A stretch of DNA of 64,000 nucleotides from Voacanga thouarsii (GCA_026120185.1 JANUWF010002342.1:4035001-4099000); one strand, 5' to 3'; positions 1 through 12,375 are shown, counted from the first letter of the stretch. The notes: generated by a model from the sequence alone, not told the origin. Numbers and translations are program-made.

Positions 1-57
1 TAGTCTTTTAGATTTTGTAACGGTAGAGATTCGTGCTGATAATGTGTTATAAAATTT

Positions 58-330
58 TGACCGTATCAGAATAAAATCTACACACAATAAATCTCTAATT
101 ATTATTTGCACAACAATTTCTTCAAACTTCTCTATTTCTTTTCTCTCATAATTTTCTCCAATAATTCTCTCACAATTGGTATATCTCTCAAGTTTAGAAA
201 AAAGCTCTATTTATAGAGCTCTATTAGTGTTGTCTCTACTAACTCTACTAATATGTATTAGTGGTATTAATATTGGACGTTCATATAAACTAATGGAATT
301 AGTGGATTCTCCATTAATGTATTCATAACA
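58..330 (-). mobile_element. Short Ty1/copia-type LTR (273 bp)
   Basis: Read on the minus strand the segment begins TGTTATGAATAC and ends GGTCA, giving the TG...CA termini of an LTR. Directly beyond it (positions 57 down to 30) the minus strand reads ATAACACATTATCAGCACG, a primer-binding-site-like sequence common next to plant copia LTRs. A TATA-like TATAAATAGAGC lies near 210-222 on the minus strand. The body of the element would lie left of position 1, outside the window, or be deleted. The LTR sits about 285 bp upstream of the PPR start, and its own promoter would fire away from that gene. Confidence 0.55.
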
Positions 331-615
331 ATTTATTTATTTTTCATAATTTTTGAATGACTTATATATGCATATTTGTAATATTTAATATGCATGTTCT
401 TAAAACTCATATAAATAAATAATAAGATATTTGAAAATATCAATTGGCCCCTGCATATCCCGCACCCGCCCGGTAAGGGGAACGTCTGTCTCGTCTGCAT
501 GCGTATGAGATATTTACAACATTCTCCTCATTATCTCAAAGCCAAGTCTTAGCACCACTGCTCACTGCTCAGTCTCACCCGCCTGATTGCTACTGCGTTA
601 CCTTCATAGGACTCC

Positions 616-3600
616 ATGTGAGCTCATCTTCTTCCTTCTTTCCAACTCATTCCCATAAAACCAACTTTCTTTCTTGTTTCTCTTTCTGCATATCTCTTTT
701 AATTTTCTTGAACAAGTTGATGTTTTTTTTCCCTGTTGAAAAGCGGCGTTCTTCTAGATTGGCTTCTGATACGTTGGATCAACTATTATGTTCAGTTGGA
801 TGTAACCGGGATAAGAAGTTCTGTTTTCTTACTTAGAATAATGGTTACTTTTTGTGTGCCTTCCTGTTTCTATTGGCATCCCAATTCTAGTATTTATTAA
901 TGCTATGGAGATGGATATGATTTCCGTGTGAGATTTTGGCTTCTAATTGAAGTTACTTACTAATTTCCCTTGAATATACTGAACCCTTAATTTGCTTTTT
1001 AAATTCTTTTACTCTAAATAGAGTGCATGCGTGCATTTGGTTTTCTAGCAAGCCGTGCCTTTCCATTTTTGAAGTGATTGTTCCCTTTAGCAGATCCTGA
1101 TTCCTTCGTGATAAAGGGTCTTCTCGATTCCTGATTCCTCATATGGGTTTGACTGATGCCGTGGAAGTGACTGTTGAATATAGCAAGTAACACATGTAAT
1201 TAGTACATTTCTTGTCGCTGTCTGCATCTCTGAAGCAAGTTGCTTAATCTTCAATACATAGGTCTGCAATTTGTCAGACTGTGATGCTTCATTTCTGTTG
1301 TTCTTCAGTAAAGCACAGCTTTTGATTTGTAGTTGTGGATAAGCTAAACAAACTCCGTCCTAAATTTGGCGGGAATTGAAAAGTATTCAGGACCTTGACT
1401 AAATGCCTGCAGGCTGTTTGTTAAATGGCCAGTTAGTTGTTACTTCAATGAACCAACAAGTTGCAGAAGCAAAGTCAGATGGTTTGCAAAGGCATCCAGT
1501 CAGGAATCTGATGAGAAGTGGAAAAAGGATGCCCTTTTCATTGACAAGCGTGGCAAATTAAGAAGTTTTAATCACAAAAAGGTTTCTAGAAAAAAATGTA
1601 ATAAGATGCCTAACTTTTGGTTTCTTATTGCACTTATGCATCTTTACATATCTATTGATATCTTGGTCCATATTGTTTTTCTAGGTGGTTCTCTAAGGGG
1701 CAGAGGATGGAAATATGGATCTGGCTTTGTTGATGGGATATTCCCAGTATTGAGTCCCAGTGCTCAACAGATTCTAAACTTTGTGCAGAAGGAAGTGGAT
1801 GTAGATAGAGTGTGGAGTTCCTTAGACACTCTTCCTCCCACTAATGATATGTGGGATGATCTCATTAATGTAGCTGTTCAATTTCGTCTTAATAAACAAT
1901 GGGACCAAATTATAATGGTATAGACTTACATCTCTCTTCTTTCTTTCCTTCATGCCTTTATTTTCAATTGTTGGCTAGTTTCTTCACATTATTTCTTTAT
2001 CTAACCTAAAATGGGGAGGATGGATAAAGGATTGAGAGATACTGAAAGAAAAATTCTCAGTTTTTAAATCAAAGAGTTATATCTGAACTCACATTAATTA
2101 TGTATGCCTTTTTTTTGTGACAATGTGTGATTCCTAGACCATGCCTTACTTATTAATTTCTGGTACTCTTGAGTGCTTTCCTTTTACGAACTTATAAATA
2201 TGATGAATACATTGTTGATGAGATTAGTACCACTTTGATTGGAAACTAAGAAATTGCATTTGTGATTGAAACTGAATTTTCACATCCCCTAGAACAAAAT
2301 GATAACAAGAACCAAAAAAGACAATTGTGATATGGAAAATTACTAGAACATTCTGCAGAGGAACATGGAACTTCGCCAATTCTTTTATTGGCCTGGTGGG
2401 CTTTGTTCTAGTGGCCAATGTGTTTATAGCTAATCCTTTGGTTGCTATTCTAAATATCTTTGACAACTATAGTTTGAGCTTCTTCTTTGATGTTTATGCA
2501 AGACTACATGTTTACTTTTGAAACGTCAAGCTCTAGAATAGTTTTGCTTTGTCTCTTTCTATTCATGCCCAATACTCACACAGCTTGTCATTTCCTCCTG
2601 CTGTTGTTCTACTGGCATGCCATTTCCTTGAACCTCAAATATTAATTGCCACTCAGCTTACTCATTTGATGATATGTTAGTCTATTCCAGAATACTAAGG
2701 AAAAGCTTTCAAATTTTACAATTTAAATGTTTAGGTGTGGGGAGTTTGCATGATAGAGAATTGAATCCCCCGATACCCTGCTGGAAGCTGTTTGCCATGC
2801 CGTGATATCAGTGATTTGATTGCATTTTAGATTTACATGTTCTTATTCATCTATGTAATCATCCTTTCAGATCAACGAATGGATATTGTACAGGAGCTCC
2901 TACCGTCCAGATATCATTTGCTACAATTTGCTTATAGATGCTTACGGACAGAAGTCACTTCCAAAGAAAGCAGAATCTGTCTATATAGAACTTCTTGAAG
3001 CTCATTGCATCCCTACTGAAGACACTTTTTCACTTCTCACAAAAGCCTACTGCATGTGCAGGCTGCTGGAGAAGGCTGAAGTTGTATTTGCTGAAATGCG
3101 GAAAAATGGTCTCCCCCCGAGTATGTCTCCATTACGCGCAGATGTATTGTTTGTAAAGGAATTACAAATGAAAAATGATGTTAAGAATTTGCCTGTCTGT
3201 TTCTTCTGAAGTTTTTCGTCACTATACGAAGTTATTTTATCCTATTTGAAGCTTACTTTGATGGTCCATTCATTCATGCATATGACTAATATTTGATACT
3301 TTTGCTAGCTTCTTATTGATTTCCCCTTTCAGTAAATTATGTCATTCATTTTTAGTTCCTTATTAAATATTTTACTTTTAACCGACATCAAGAACATATC
3401 AGACTTAGTTTCATCTTGGCTTGGGCAAGAGCACCTGACTTACCACCGAAGAGAACCTAGCTGAATGCCCTATACATTTGTAGACAGTTGTATTGTCTAG
3501 TTAAGACCTTATTAACATTGAATAACTGTTTCTAATCTTTGTAAACCATCGCCCCCCTTGCTTATTGAGAAAAATGAAACATAAGCTTTTAGTGATGCTT

Positions 3601-4925
3601 ATTTTGGAACTTGGTGCACACATGAACTTACATGGACTTAGAGGAGGTCCAGAAATTTGGAGTCATGCACTACATATTAACAATTTTATCAGAATGCATA
3701 AGCATAGATATTTATGCTGGAGCATTTAAGGCTTGACAAAAATTTTCATGTTGCTTGATATTCTCATTTAGTATACTCCTACAAAAAATGATATGGTGAA
3801 ACATATATCACTTTGGTGTAGTTTTCTTAGTTAAGATTCGCATAGTTTTTCAGATAAGGCTATGTACTGTTGCTCTTGGCTTGTAAGTTGACAATCTAAC
3901 TCCTAGTTTTTTGCAAATTCCCTCTTTTCAAATTATATTGCCCCAGTTAAGGCTTGAAAATCGATCTTATATCAAGATACTAATAATTGAAATCCTTAGC
4001 TTTTTCTTACAATGGCAAAGAGAGCTATTGCCATCTTATAGTCGACTTTTCCTCATAAAATACAACAACAACAACACCTAAGCCTTAGTCCCAAGAAAAC
4101 TTGGGGTCGGCTATATGAACTAATATACGACTACGTGTAGTCATCCACATAAACTGCTGCATGAAAAGGAAAATGCTACATTTTCCTCATAAAATGCTGC
4201 ATGAAAATGTGCTAAACTTGTTTGGTCCTTTTTAAGTATTGTGGACTTGAAAAGTGAAAAGTATCACGACTCCATCATTTAGGAATAGAAATTGTTTTGA
4301 GTTAATTTCTGTGTTCAGACTCACAGCTAAATCACATCCTTATTTGATTTTTAATCCCTTCTTTGTGATAAGGATTTAATTGATCATAAATATCTATATT
4401 CTGGCTTTTAGTCTTCCACATCTTAGGCATGGTCAACAAATTTGGGCTCTGTTCACTCCTCTGCAGCGACAGTTGTTTATAATGCTTACCTGGATGGATT
4501 AATAAAGCAAAGGAACATGTCAAAGGCACTTGAGATCTTTCAAAGGATGGAGAGAGATCACTGCAAACCTTCTACTGATACATACACTATGTTGATCAAC
4601 TTATATGGAAAGGTAAAATTGATGCAGTATATCCTTCAGCTATGCTTTCCACATGATAAGATGTGAACTTCTTTTGCTCTACCTGAATACATTGTTGCAA
4701 GAAAAAGAGTCGTTGGATTCATGGATGTAAAGGTGTGAGAAGATTATATAGTGTTTGCCATAAACAATTCTATCCAATGGGTAAAACATATTGTGCCTCA
4801 AAGGATTGATGTCCTAGTTTGACAAGTTGAGATTTTGCAATAGTTAAAACAGAGTGGGAAATATGAGCTGTCACTAAATCACTTAATTCAATTTTAAAGA
4901 GACAATAAAGAACCTAATACCACTG

Positions 4926-4961
<36 letters not shown>

Positions 4962-7379
4962 ACTTTATTGATTCAATGTTTAGGAAGTGGTAAAGTCTAT
5001 TCTTAGAACTCCCACTTAGAGTCGTGAAACTTTATCTTTAGAAGTTCAACACAAAGTTTTGCAGTTATTTATTTGTTGAACTTTTTCTGCTGTGCAGGAA
5101 AATAAATCCTACATGGCTTTAAAGTTGTTCAACGAGATGAGGAGTAAAAAGTGCAAACCTAATATTTGCACTTACACTGCACTGGTAAATGCTTTTGCTA
5201 GAGATGGATTATGTGAAAAAGCAGAAGAAATCTTTGAAATGCTACAGGAAGCTGGCTATGAGCCTGATGTGTATGCTTATAATGCTCTTATGGAAGCTTA
5301 CAGGTCAATACATAAACTGTGTAATTGTTGAAAGCTAATGCAGTTGAAGTGATTTTGTTGCACCTTTCTATGATTATCTTGCAATGATTAGAATTCAGTG
5401 GTGTTTAACTGTTAAGGATGTAATGTTTTCATGGTATAAATCGATCATATGATAACTTGATACGAAGTCTTGAGTTCCTCTCTCATGTGCAAAGTCACAT
5501 GTACATGAAATTGCTCATGCATAGCTTGGTCCTGTCTTACTTCAAAGAAATGGTTCCTCTAGGAGCTGAGAACAGGCAGAAGATTTTACAACCTATTTCA
5601 ATGCCATTAGAGGATTCAATTTTGAATAAATATTACTTGCTTTTTATTTATTTATTTTTTTGGGGCACATTTGTTAAGATATTCTCTTCTAAGCATTCAT
5701 CCTCTTCAATTGAAATTTTCACACAGTAGGCTTAGGCTAGTTTAAAAGGCAGCTAGACACCAATCATGAAAGAGAGAGGGAAAAAAAAAGAAAAGAAAAG
5801 ATTGTACGCTACTTTTCACTGAATTAGAAAAAGATTCTTGAATATCTCTGATGAACTTTTCTTTCTAGTTATTAATGTATAGCTTGAAGTTCAAAATTTT
5901 TGTTTATCTTCTGGACAGGAAAGATTGCACATGTTTAAGCTGCCAGCAGAAAATCTTTGTTCAGCATCCTGTTATACTCCATGAGGTCACTGTTGTTGTT
6001 GCCTTAAGTTCGAGTCTATGTTCAAGGCCAATGATTCACTTCATTATCATGATTTAGCATTTCCTAATCATTGAACAACTTCTTTATTAATAAACATATG
6101 ATCTTTCATATCCGTATGCATAAAAGTCTTCTGATTATTTTTCCTAACAGTCGGGCAGGTTTTCCTTACGGTGCTGCAGAGATTTTTTCACTTATGAATC
6201 ATATGGGATGTGAGCCAGATAGAGCCTCGTACAATATTATGGTTGATGCATATGGCAAAGCTGGTCTTCATGAAGGTAAATATCCTTCTGCTGTTCCTGA
6301 GCAGATTAAATGACTGACTTTTGTAATCTTGCACATGCTAAAATGCAAAATATTAAATGCACAAGACTGCTTTGATATCCTATATTTCCAATTTTAAAAT
6401 GCACAAAAAGAGAGAAAGAAAGAAAGAAGTTTAGGGACGCCTTTTACATAATTCTCCACAACGACTGCTGCAGTAAAATAATCATCTGGCAAATATCTTT
6501 GGGTTCTCAAATTGCTTTCTAAAATTTGGTACATTGAACCAACATCATGCATTCCTACAATCTCTTACGAGTTGTATATTGACTATTGCAGTATTGTTTA
6601 GACTATTGATGCAATTTATATGATTTTAGATGAACATACCATAGCATTTAATAATTTTTACATCAAAACCAAGCAGAGATCATTTAGGGGGTACTTCTTA
6701 ATTTTTTATACCCGTCTTACTTTGAAATTTCTTTACTCACCCGCAGGCTTCTTAAGGTTGGTTGTTTTTTGTTTTGGTTCTTCCTTATTCTTTAGATGCA
6801 CAAGCTATTTTTGAAGAGATGATGCGGCTTGGCATTACACCAACCTTGAAATCCTACATGCTACTTTTATCAGCCTATTCAAGAACTAGTAATGTGCAAA
6901 AATGTGAAGAAATAGTGAATCAAATGGAGAAATCTGGACCAAAGCCGGATACTTTTGTGCTAAATAGCATGCTTAATTTGTACGGTCGGTTAGGACAGTT
7001 TGAGAAAATGGAAGAAGTCCTAGAAGCCATGGAAAATGGGTCGTATGAAACTGATATTAGCACTTACAATATCCTGATCAATGCCTATGGAAGAGCTGGA
7101 TTTTTTGAGAAAATGGAAGATCTTTTCCTCTCACTTCCTGCCAAAAGTGTGAAACCAGATGTTGTAACCTGGACTTCTCGACTCGGAGCCTACTCAAGAA
7201 AGAAACTATACAAAAGATGCCTAGAAATCTTCGAGGAGATGATTGATAGTGGTTGCCATCCAGACGGAGGAACTGCTAAAGTGCTGCTTAATTCTTGTTC
7301 GAGCGAAGATCAGATTGAGCAGGTGACTACTATAATTAGAACAATGCATAAAGATGTGAGTTCCGTGCTGCTGGCGTAG
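616..7379 (+). CDS. P-class pentatricopeptide repeat protein (At2g35130-like), 8 coding exons
   Basis: Coding exons I infer: 616-617, 1413-1597, 1685-1917, 2871-3120, 4467-4612, 5098-5303, 6151-6275 and 6796-7379 (TAG stop). Every junction has GT...AG and phases match, giving 1731 nt or 576 residues. The start codon appears split: AT at 616-617 before donor GTGAGC, G at 1413 after acceptor CTGCAG. An in-frame TGA at 1396 and no in-frame ATG in exon 2 support this. The first ~60 residues are rich in S, R and K with few acidic residues, like a plastid transit peptide. A conserved block follows (KKDALFIDKRGKLRSFNHKK, then RGRGWKYGSGFVDGIFP), and from about residue 150 roughly 11-12 PPR motifs of 35 residues run to the C-terminus (YNLLIDAYGQ, YTALVNAFAR, YNIMVDAYGK, LNSMLNLYGRLGQ). 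There is no E, DYW or SMR domain. P-class PPR proteins bind organelle RNA. I recognise close similarity to Arabidopsis At2g35130; the RNA target is unknown. The 5' exon is the least certain part. Confidence 0.9.
4062..4180 (-). mobile_element. Au-like SINE in PPR intron 3
   Basis: On the minus strand the insert ends in GGGACTAAGGCTTAGGTG followed by a (TTG)n-type tail. It also contains AGCCGACCCCAAG, the diagnostic 3' region of angiosperm Au-family SINEs. It is bracketed by a 15-bp direct repeat, TTTTCCTCATAAAAT, at 4047-4061 and 4181-4195, the expected target-site duplication. At about 119 bp it is shorter than full-length Au SINEs (~180 bp), so it is probably 5'-truncated. It lies wholly inside intron 3 (3121-4466) and leaves the splice sites untouched. 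Confidence 0.8.
4926..4962 (+). repeat. (CT)n / TCTCTG microsatellite in PPR intron 4
   Basis: A pyrimidine run of CT dinucleotides with three interspersed TCTCTG units, 136 bp upstream of the exon at 5098. It is a simple repeat within intron 4 and not obviously part of the branch-point/polypyrimidine region. Confidence 0.85.
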
Positions 7380-7808
7380 TGAGAGCTCTTCCTCTCTGTA
7401 AGAAATTTCTTTGGGATGACATTGAAACAAACTCAATGATATAGTTATTTTTGTTGCACATTCTTCCCAAAATCAAAAAGACGTTGGAAAACATGCTGCT
7501 GCCAATCCTTGTACATTAATGTCAAACCAACCAATTACGCAGCACTACGAATACCCACAAAAGGAGACGAGATCTTGTCTTGATATTAAATTAAAACTAA
7601 AGTTAATTCAATGAAGCAGTGAAGTATATCAAGCATAAAATATAATAGTGCAAATTTTCACTAAATTCACCAAATCAAAGATGATATAATCTGTTATTTA
7701 CATGAACTTTATAGTATATTTTTTTATAAATTTCAAAGAGATCAAAGATGTGTAAATTAAATATAAACTCTATATATTCAATTGCATAAAATATTCTTAT
7801 GCAGCAGT
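7380..7808. other. Intergenic, PPR 3' side to F-box pseudogene
   Basis: AT-rich sequence with no convincing ORF. It must hold the PPR 3'UTR and polyadenylation site on the plus strand, because the stop is at 7377-7379, and the 3' flank of the minus-strand F-box relic. A clear polyadenylation signal cannot be singled out by eye. Confidence 0.6.
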
Positions 7809-8698
7809 TTAGGCTGCATTGCACGGTTCCTCAACTACAACTAGTGCATTAGGAAGTAACCAAAAGGGTGGGGAGATCTTGTCCACTCCACAGTGATAGA
7901 TCTCTTCTATGCTTCCATTCTCCAGACTGAATATTCCCATGTCGTGACCTCCGTAGCAGTCATGTTGATCCGTTCTGTCCCAGTAATCATATGTGAAGTA
8001 CTATTGAATTCTTTTCACATCTAGCAACGTCCTCTGCATGGAATGAGACTGATGGATTTCGCGCAGAATTAACAGTACTTGATTGACACGAACCCATCTT
8101 TTGGCATCTGAATCCAACTTGTAAACATAAAACTTCTTTGTCTGATAGGGACACAACAAGAGCGGGTCCTCCTCTTCCATAAGATCATCTTCCGTGCAAA
8201 GAACACCATCCGGATCAACAAAGTTACCTATGCATCTCACAACAAACAATACACTGCCTTGAGACTCTATTAAGTAGAACTGATTTGTGTAGTTATTCCT
8301 CAACGGCTCTTTACTTTCTGGCATGTCTTGGGTAGAAGGCACCGTCATCTCCATCGTTTTTGTGGGGATGGATGTGCTTAAGTTCCAAACTTCAAGTTTG
8401 CCCTTGCTCGATAGAGCTAATACAGAATCTCTGAAGCTGGTTACATCACAGTAATGTTCATTGGCAGATCCAAGATCAGTCCATCGAGAGTTTCCATACT
8501 TCACAACAGCCAGATTCCTGTATCCATACAAGGCTACAACTCCATAGTCACGGTTGTATATTGGATCAGACCCAACTAGCTCTGCTTTTGTACTCCCATC
8601 CTCAGGCACTCGGGAATCACTCTTGAAGCAAGGAAAAGTAAGAACAGAACGCAGATGAATTTGGACGTCCAAAAGAGCATTCCAGAGGGCTAAATTTG
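7809..8698 (-). pseudogene. KIB1-like F-box/DUF295 gene, C-terminal part (disrupted)
   Basis: The minus-strand reading resembles plant F-box proteins with the DUF295/KIB1-4 beta-propeller domain: LLDVQIHLRSVLTFPCFK, then YGVVALYGYRNLAVVKYG, then RWTDLGS, and at the C-terminus GGHDMGIFSLENGSIEEIYH and SPPFWLLPNALVVVEE before a TAA at 7809-7811. The frame breaks twice, near 8070 and near 8000. The sequence lost from the first frame continues in another frame (NPSVSFHAEDVARCEKNSI) and then in a third (FTYDYWDRTD). The upstream half of the gene lies 20 kb away at 28582-28745, separated by the MULE, and the F-box itself is not seen. DUF295/KIB proteins normally act as SCF E3 substrate receptors; this copy can hardly be functional. 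Confidence 0.8.
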
Positions 8699-8880
8699 AG
8701 GGAATTCCAGAAAATAGTACCGGTTTCTTTCGGAATTGTGACAGTGGGATGCTCCGGCAAGATATTGTGAATGTGCAAGGTCGCATGTTGCAAATGCTAC
8801 CTTTGCTGGCATTTCTTCTTTTTTTTGTTCTGGAAAATTGATTACGGTCGCATTAGTGTAATAATGCGACCTTGTTTGTT
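8699..8880 (+). repeat. MULE left terminal inverted repeat
   Basis: Aligns in inverted orientation with the right end, read on the minus strand from 28581. Two palindromic modules with AGGTCGCAT/ATGCGACCT-type half-sites lie at 8778-8802 and 8846-8871. Its outer part overlaps the reading frame on the minus strand that runs on from the F-box relic, which falsely extends that ORF to 8786. Confidence 0.7.
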
Positions 8881-10200
8881 TATATCGTCACCTCCATATC
8901 GATTCAAGCTTCTGTTCACAGACCTTGAGCTCACCAAAGAAGGCTTCACCCGATTCAAGCTTCGTTTACAGCGTGCGATTTTTTTCAGTCTAAGGTACAA
9001 CACTTCGCGCCACATCAATCTCCGAATCCATTTCATCAACTCCATCCTGCGGCCATTTGAGGCTCGACTTCGCGCGTGACGTTTCTAGCGGGTTGTTCTT
9101 GCTCAAGCCATCTGCAGAAGGGTGATTGTTCTCGCCATTTGCTGCTTCGTTTCTGGCACATAAACTTGAGGAATCATTGAGTATGTTATTCTATGTTCTT
9201 TTAGTTTATTCTATGCATCTGAGTTCAATTTTTCACAGATTTTCATAAATCCCTGAATGGCATAATACGCATCATTCTTTAGATCGTCCACTTTGTGTTT
9301 CTCTCCTAGTGCCATACTAAAACTCCTTGCTATCCATTTTAGTTGGAGCAATTCTTACATGGCCATGGACCGGTGGACCAAATGTATTAGTGAGTTGTAC
9401 CGTATAACTTATATTGCATGCGATATAAGTCACTAATTCAGTTGGTTCATGAACCATTGGTCTATGTTAGAAATTTTCTTTTAGCTGAAGTTACAAACCT
9501 AATGTCTAATTACAGTATTGATATATCCTAAGCCTTAGTTGGAAAAAAAAAAAAAAAGAATTTGACATTTGTGGTTTTTTTTTTGTGAATTTCATTTGTT
9601 TTTTTATTCAAAAAGCTTTTTTTGGGGTAATTAATAAGTTAATTGTCAAGGGTAAAGTAAAAAAATATAAAAAATTTAAAAGAAAAAGTTTAAATTTCAA
9701 GCCCTTCCAAGTGGAGTACATGCATTTTTAGCTAAATTAATTTACAGGTTTGCAAAAAGTGTGACTTCAACTGGTAATTGAAAAAACGTAACAGCTAATT
9801 GAAAATCGTCCCAAGTTAGTACAAGGGTCAATTTTCTCTTTTTTTGCTTTTTTTTTTTCCAAAAAATAAAAAACCACAAGAGGGTCATTACTTTGTTTCA
9901 CCGATGGCATATCCAAATAATTTATTTAATTTTAAAAATATCATTTACTCTCCTCTTTTATTTTTTTTTCTAAAATTATTACGAGTGTCTAATGCCTATT
10001 TCTTCAGTAAAAGTCCACAGCAAGAGCCAAACCAGTTCTCCACTTTCCAATTGCTTTATTTATGATGGCTTTTAGAAACTTGTTTGATATGTATCAAAGT
10101 TTCTTGTTTGATTGTAAATGTCAGCTTGTAAACATGTTCTAACCTTCCCTTTATACTACTAGCTTATAAACATTCATATATTTGATTGTGTTAACTTAAT
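8881..10200. other. MULE left arm, noncoding
   Basis: No convincing coding sequence. It contains homopolymer runs (for example A14-16 near 9541-9557, T-runs near 9842-9860) and one clear hairpin-forming palindrome at 9386-9437. The open frames seen here are low-complexity. Confidence 0.5.
9386..9437. repeat. Palindromic stem-loop
   Basis: Half-sites ATTAGTGA (9386-9393) and TCACTAAT (9430-9437), with an inner perfect pair ACTTATAT (9407-9414) and ATATAAGT (9423-9430) around TGCATGCG. Looser pairing extends outward (TGGACCGGTGGACC near 9366 and GGTTCATGAACC near 9443). It could be a MITE relic or a MULE subterminal structure. Confidence 0.6.
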
Positions 10201-10210
10201 TCAAATAGGA

Positions 10211-11870
10211 ATGATGCATCACATGCACGTAGACATCTATCCCAGACCACTCGTAGATGGTTTATTATCTTTACAGTCGAGTCATTGCTCTTCTTTAGTA
10301 TGGTCTGGAGATCAGCTTGCTTGTAAGATTCCATTGGTGTTTAGACGATACGATTCTGCATTCTGGGATCATACTCCCCTTTTTGGTAGAGTATCGGAGT
10401 TAGTGGATAGGGCTAGTTTTGGTGAAGTTAGACGAGTTGGGCATATTGAATTTGATCATGCTCTCATTACTGCATTGGTAGAGCGATGGAGACAAGAGAT
10501 CCATACATTTCATCTCTCGTTAGGCGAGGCTACCATAGCACTCGAGGATGTAGTATTATTATAGGGTCTTAGGGTAGATGGGGATCCAGTAATAGGGCGT
10601 CCTCTGCACTATAGTAAATTGGATTGGATTACCCTTTGTGATAGACTGCTTGGCTTCAGACCAATGGCTGAGGACAGGGGAAATAGGATTATGAAGGGCC
10701 CTATTGAGGTATACTTGGAGATACCCCTGTCACTGGATGCGATTGATGTTAGTATTATGCAACGTGCTCGTAGTTTTATCCTCATATTGATCGGGGGGCT
10801 ACTTTTTTCGGATAAGTCAGGGAACTTCATTTGAGATATTTACCTATGCTAGAGGATTTGGAGGCATGTGGCAGGCTTAGTTGGGGTAGTGGTGTTCTAT
10901 CATACCTGTATAGTATATGTGCCAAGCTACTATTGGGTCGGCTCAGGAGATTTGTGGCCCGATGGTCTTATTTCAAGTAAGATTTCTTTTTTTGCTTACT
11001 TTTTATTATATTTTATAATACATGTGTTATATGACTAACTCATTTTGGACTGGTTGTAGCAGTAGGCATGCGAGTGTGTTCGGGTTATACGACCAGAGCA
11101 AAGTATACCTCGTGATGAGCTTCCACCACTTACACCTTATGGTGCTAGGTGGGATGTAGACTTACAACTTTTTTGTACGTCTACACATGTTCTCATGTCA
11201 TATTGCTCCCAACTCGATGCCTTCTCAGACGAGGATGTGAGTATACATGCATATTTTTTTGCTATGTTTTTGCTTTATATAAAACTCATCATTTGTTTGA
11301 ATCCTTACATGTATTATTTGTATGGTAGTTTGTTTGGTAGCCTTATCACCCAAGTTATTTGGATGGACACACTATCTAGAGGTCACACACGACGCTTATC
11401 AGTTGGGAGGTGGTCGAGCTCTACTTTCCAGATTGAGTGATGCGGTAGTTTGGATTGTTTCAGCCTATACTGATGGATTGCAATACAAGAGTTAACCTAC
11501 ATGAGATTGATAGGTGAAGCAATCCCTCTAGAAATTATAACATATATCATGCGTCGTTTCTTCAGATGTGGGCACAACGCATGGACTATGTACAGACCAG
11601 TCTGATAGGTGTTTCGGTTGCTGCAGACTATATTCAGTGGTATGGGGATTGTACCCGTCTTCATATCAGAAACCCCATTACCGAGCCCTATCTTCGGGAT
11701 ATCAGCCCACCAGATCGAGTACAGTCGTCTTGATACTTACTGGCCACCATGAATCCGGATGGTATAGCATCTTAGTCACGTGTTGTCACAGGTGCAGTAA
11801 ATGTCAATTCGATGGTACATACATCTGACGGTGATGGTTTCACGAGCTCGGAGGGACCAATGAATTGATG
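10211..11870 (+). pseudogene. Plant mobile domain (PMD, MAIN-like) gene, degenerate
   Basis: Recognisable PMD (aminotransferase-like plant mobile domain) sequence: HALITALVERWRQEIHTFHL, GEATIALEDVVLL, then after an in-frame TAG at 10562 (where the family usually has a residue just before GLRVDG) GLRVDGDPVIG, and later RYLPMLEDL and RRFVARW in a shifted frame (~10830). Further decayed PMD-like pieces continue to about 11870 (MWAQRMDYVQTS, GDCTRLHIRNP). PMD proteins occur as host genes (MAIN, MAIL1) and as passengers of MULEs and gypsy elements; here the domain is in the same element as a MULE transposase. Introns are possible in life, but the stop and frameshifts suggest it is dead. Confidence 0.75.
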
Positions 11871-12101
11871 TGACACAGATGAGAGTGAAGAAGAGGATAT
11901 TCCAGCAAATATTCCATCTCATGAACCCAACATCCCTTTGTCAAATGATAGGAATATATGGCAGGGCCTTCTAATACCACGTGGGAATCCGCAATATTTC
12001 TATTATTTGATGACATAGGATCTGGTGTATGTGCTAATGAATCATTTAGCAGGCGATCAATTGATCTCACAAGAAGTTAGTCTGACACTGACATTGATTT
12101 G

Positions 12102-12375
12102 CAGCTAAACATGAGGTTTAAGAACAAGAAAGAGGTGATATATGTAGTAAGAAAGCAGTCTATTCAAGCTGAGTAGGAATTCAGGGTTTTGAAGAGTAAG
12201 AGTAATTGCTGGTATGACAAGTGTAAGCATGCAGGTCCCAGCAATCCTTACTCCTGGCATATTCGTATTATTCATAAGAAAAACTCATAGAGAGTGGTAG
12301 AAAATAGTTTTGAACAAAGAACACACATGCGTTATTACAGTCGTGAGCAATGTGCACAGAAATATGGATCATCGT
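12102..12375 (+). pseudogene. MULE transposase, N-terminal (MuDR DNA-binding) part
   Basis: The plus frame from 12104 reads LNMRFKNKKEVIYVVRKQSI, then FRVLKSKSNCWYDKCKHAG, SWHIRIIHKK and MRYYSREQCAQKYGSS. This follows the MuDR N-terminal domain (xMxFxxKxEV...C...C...W.I...H). Two in-frame TAG codons (12173-12175 and 12287-12289) break it. The reading is cut at 12375 by the copia LTR; its downstream part resumes at 26570, just after the copy of the ATCGT target site. Confidence 0.75.

Noticed and set aside
618..836. Open frame of 72 codons upstream of the PPR exons
   Set aside because: It begins at GTG, not ATG, is S/F-rich and lies in the first intron of the best PPR model; phase and splice sites favour the split-start model.
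1403..1561. ATG frame starting MPAGCLLNGQ overlapping PPR exon 2
   Set aside because: The other frame here encodes the conserved KKDALFIDKRGK block and connects in phase to later exons.
8771..9079. 102-codon plus-strand frame at the MULE left end
   Set aside because: It spans terminal-repeat palindromes and shows no family similarity.
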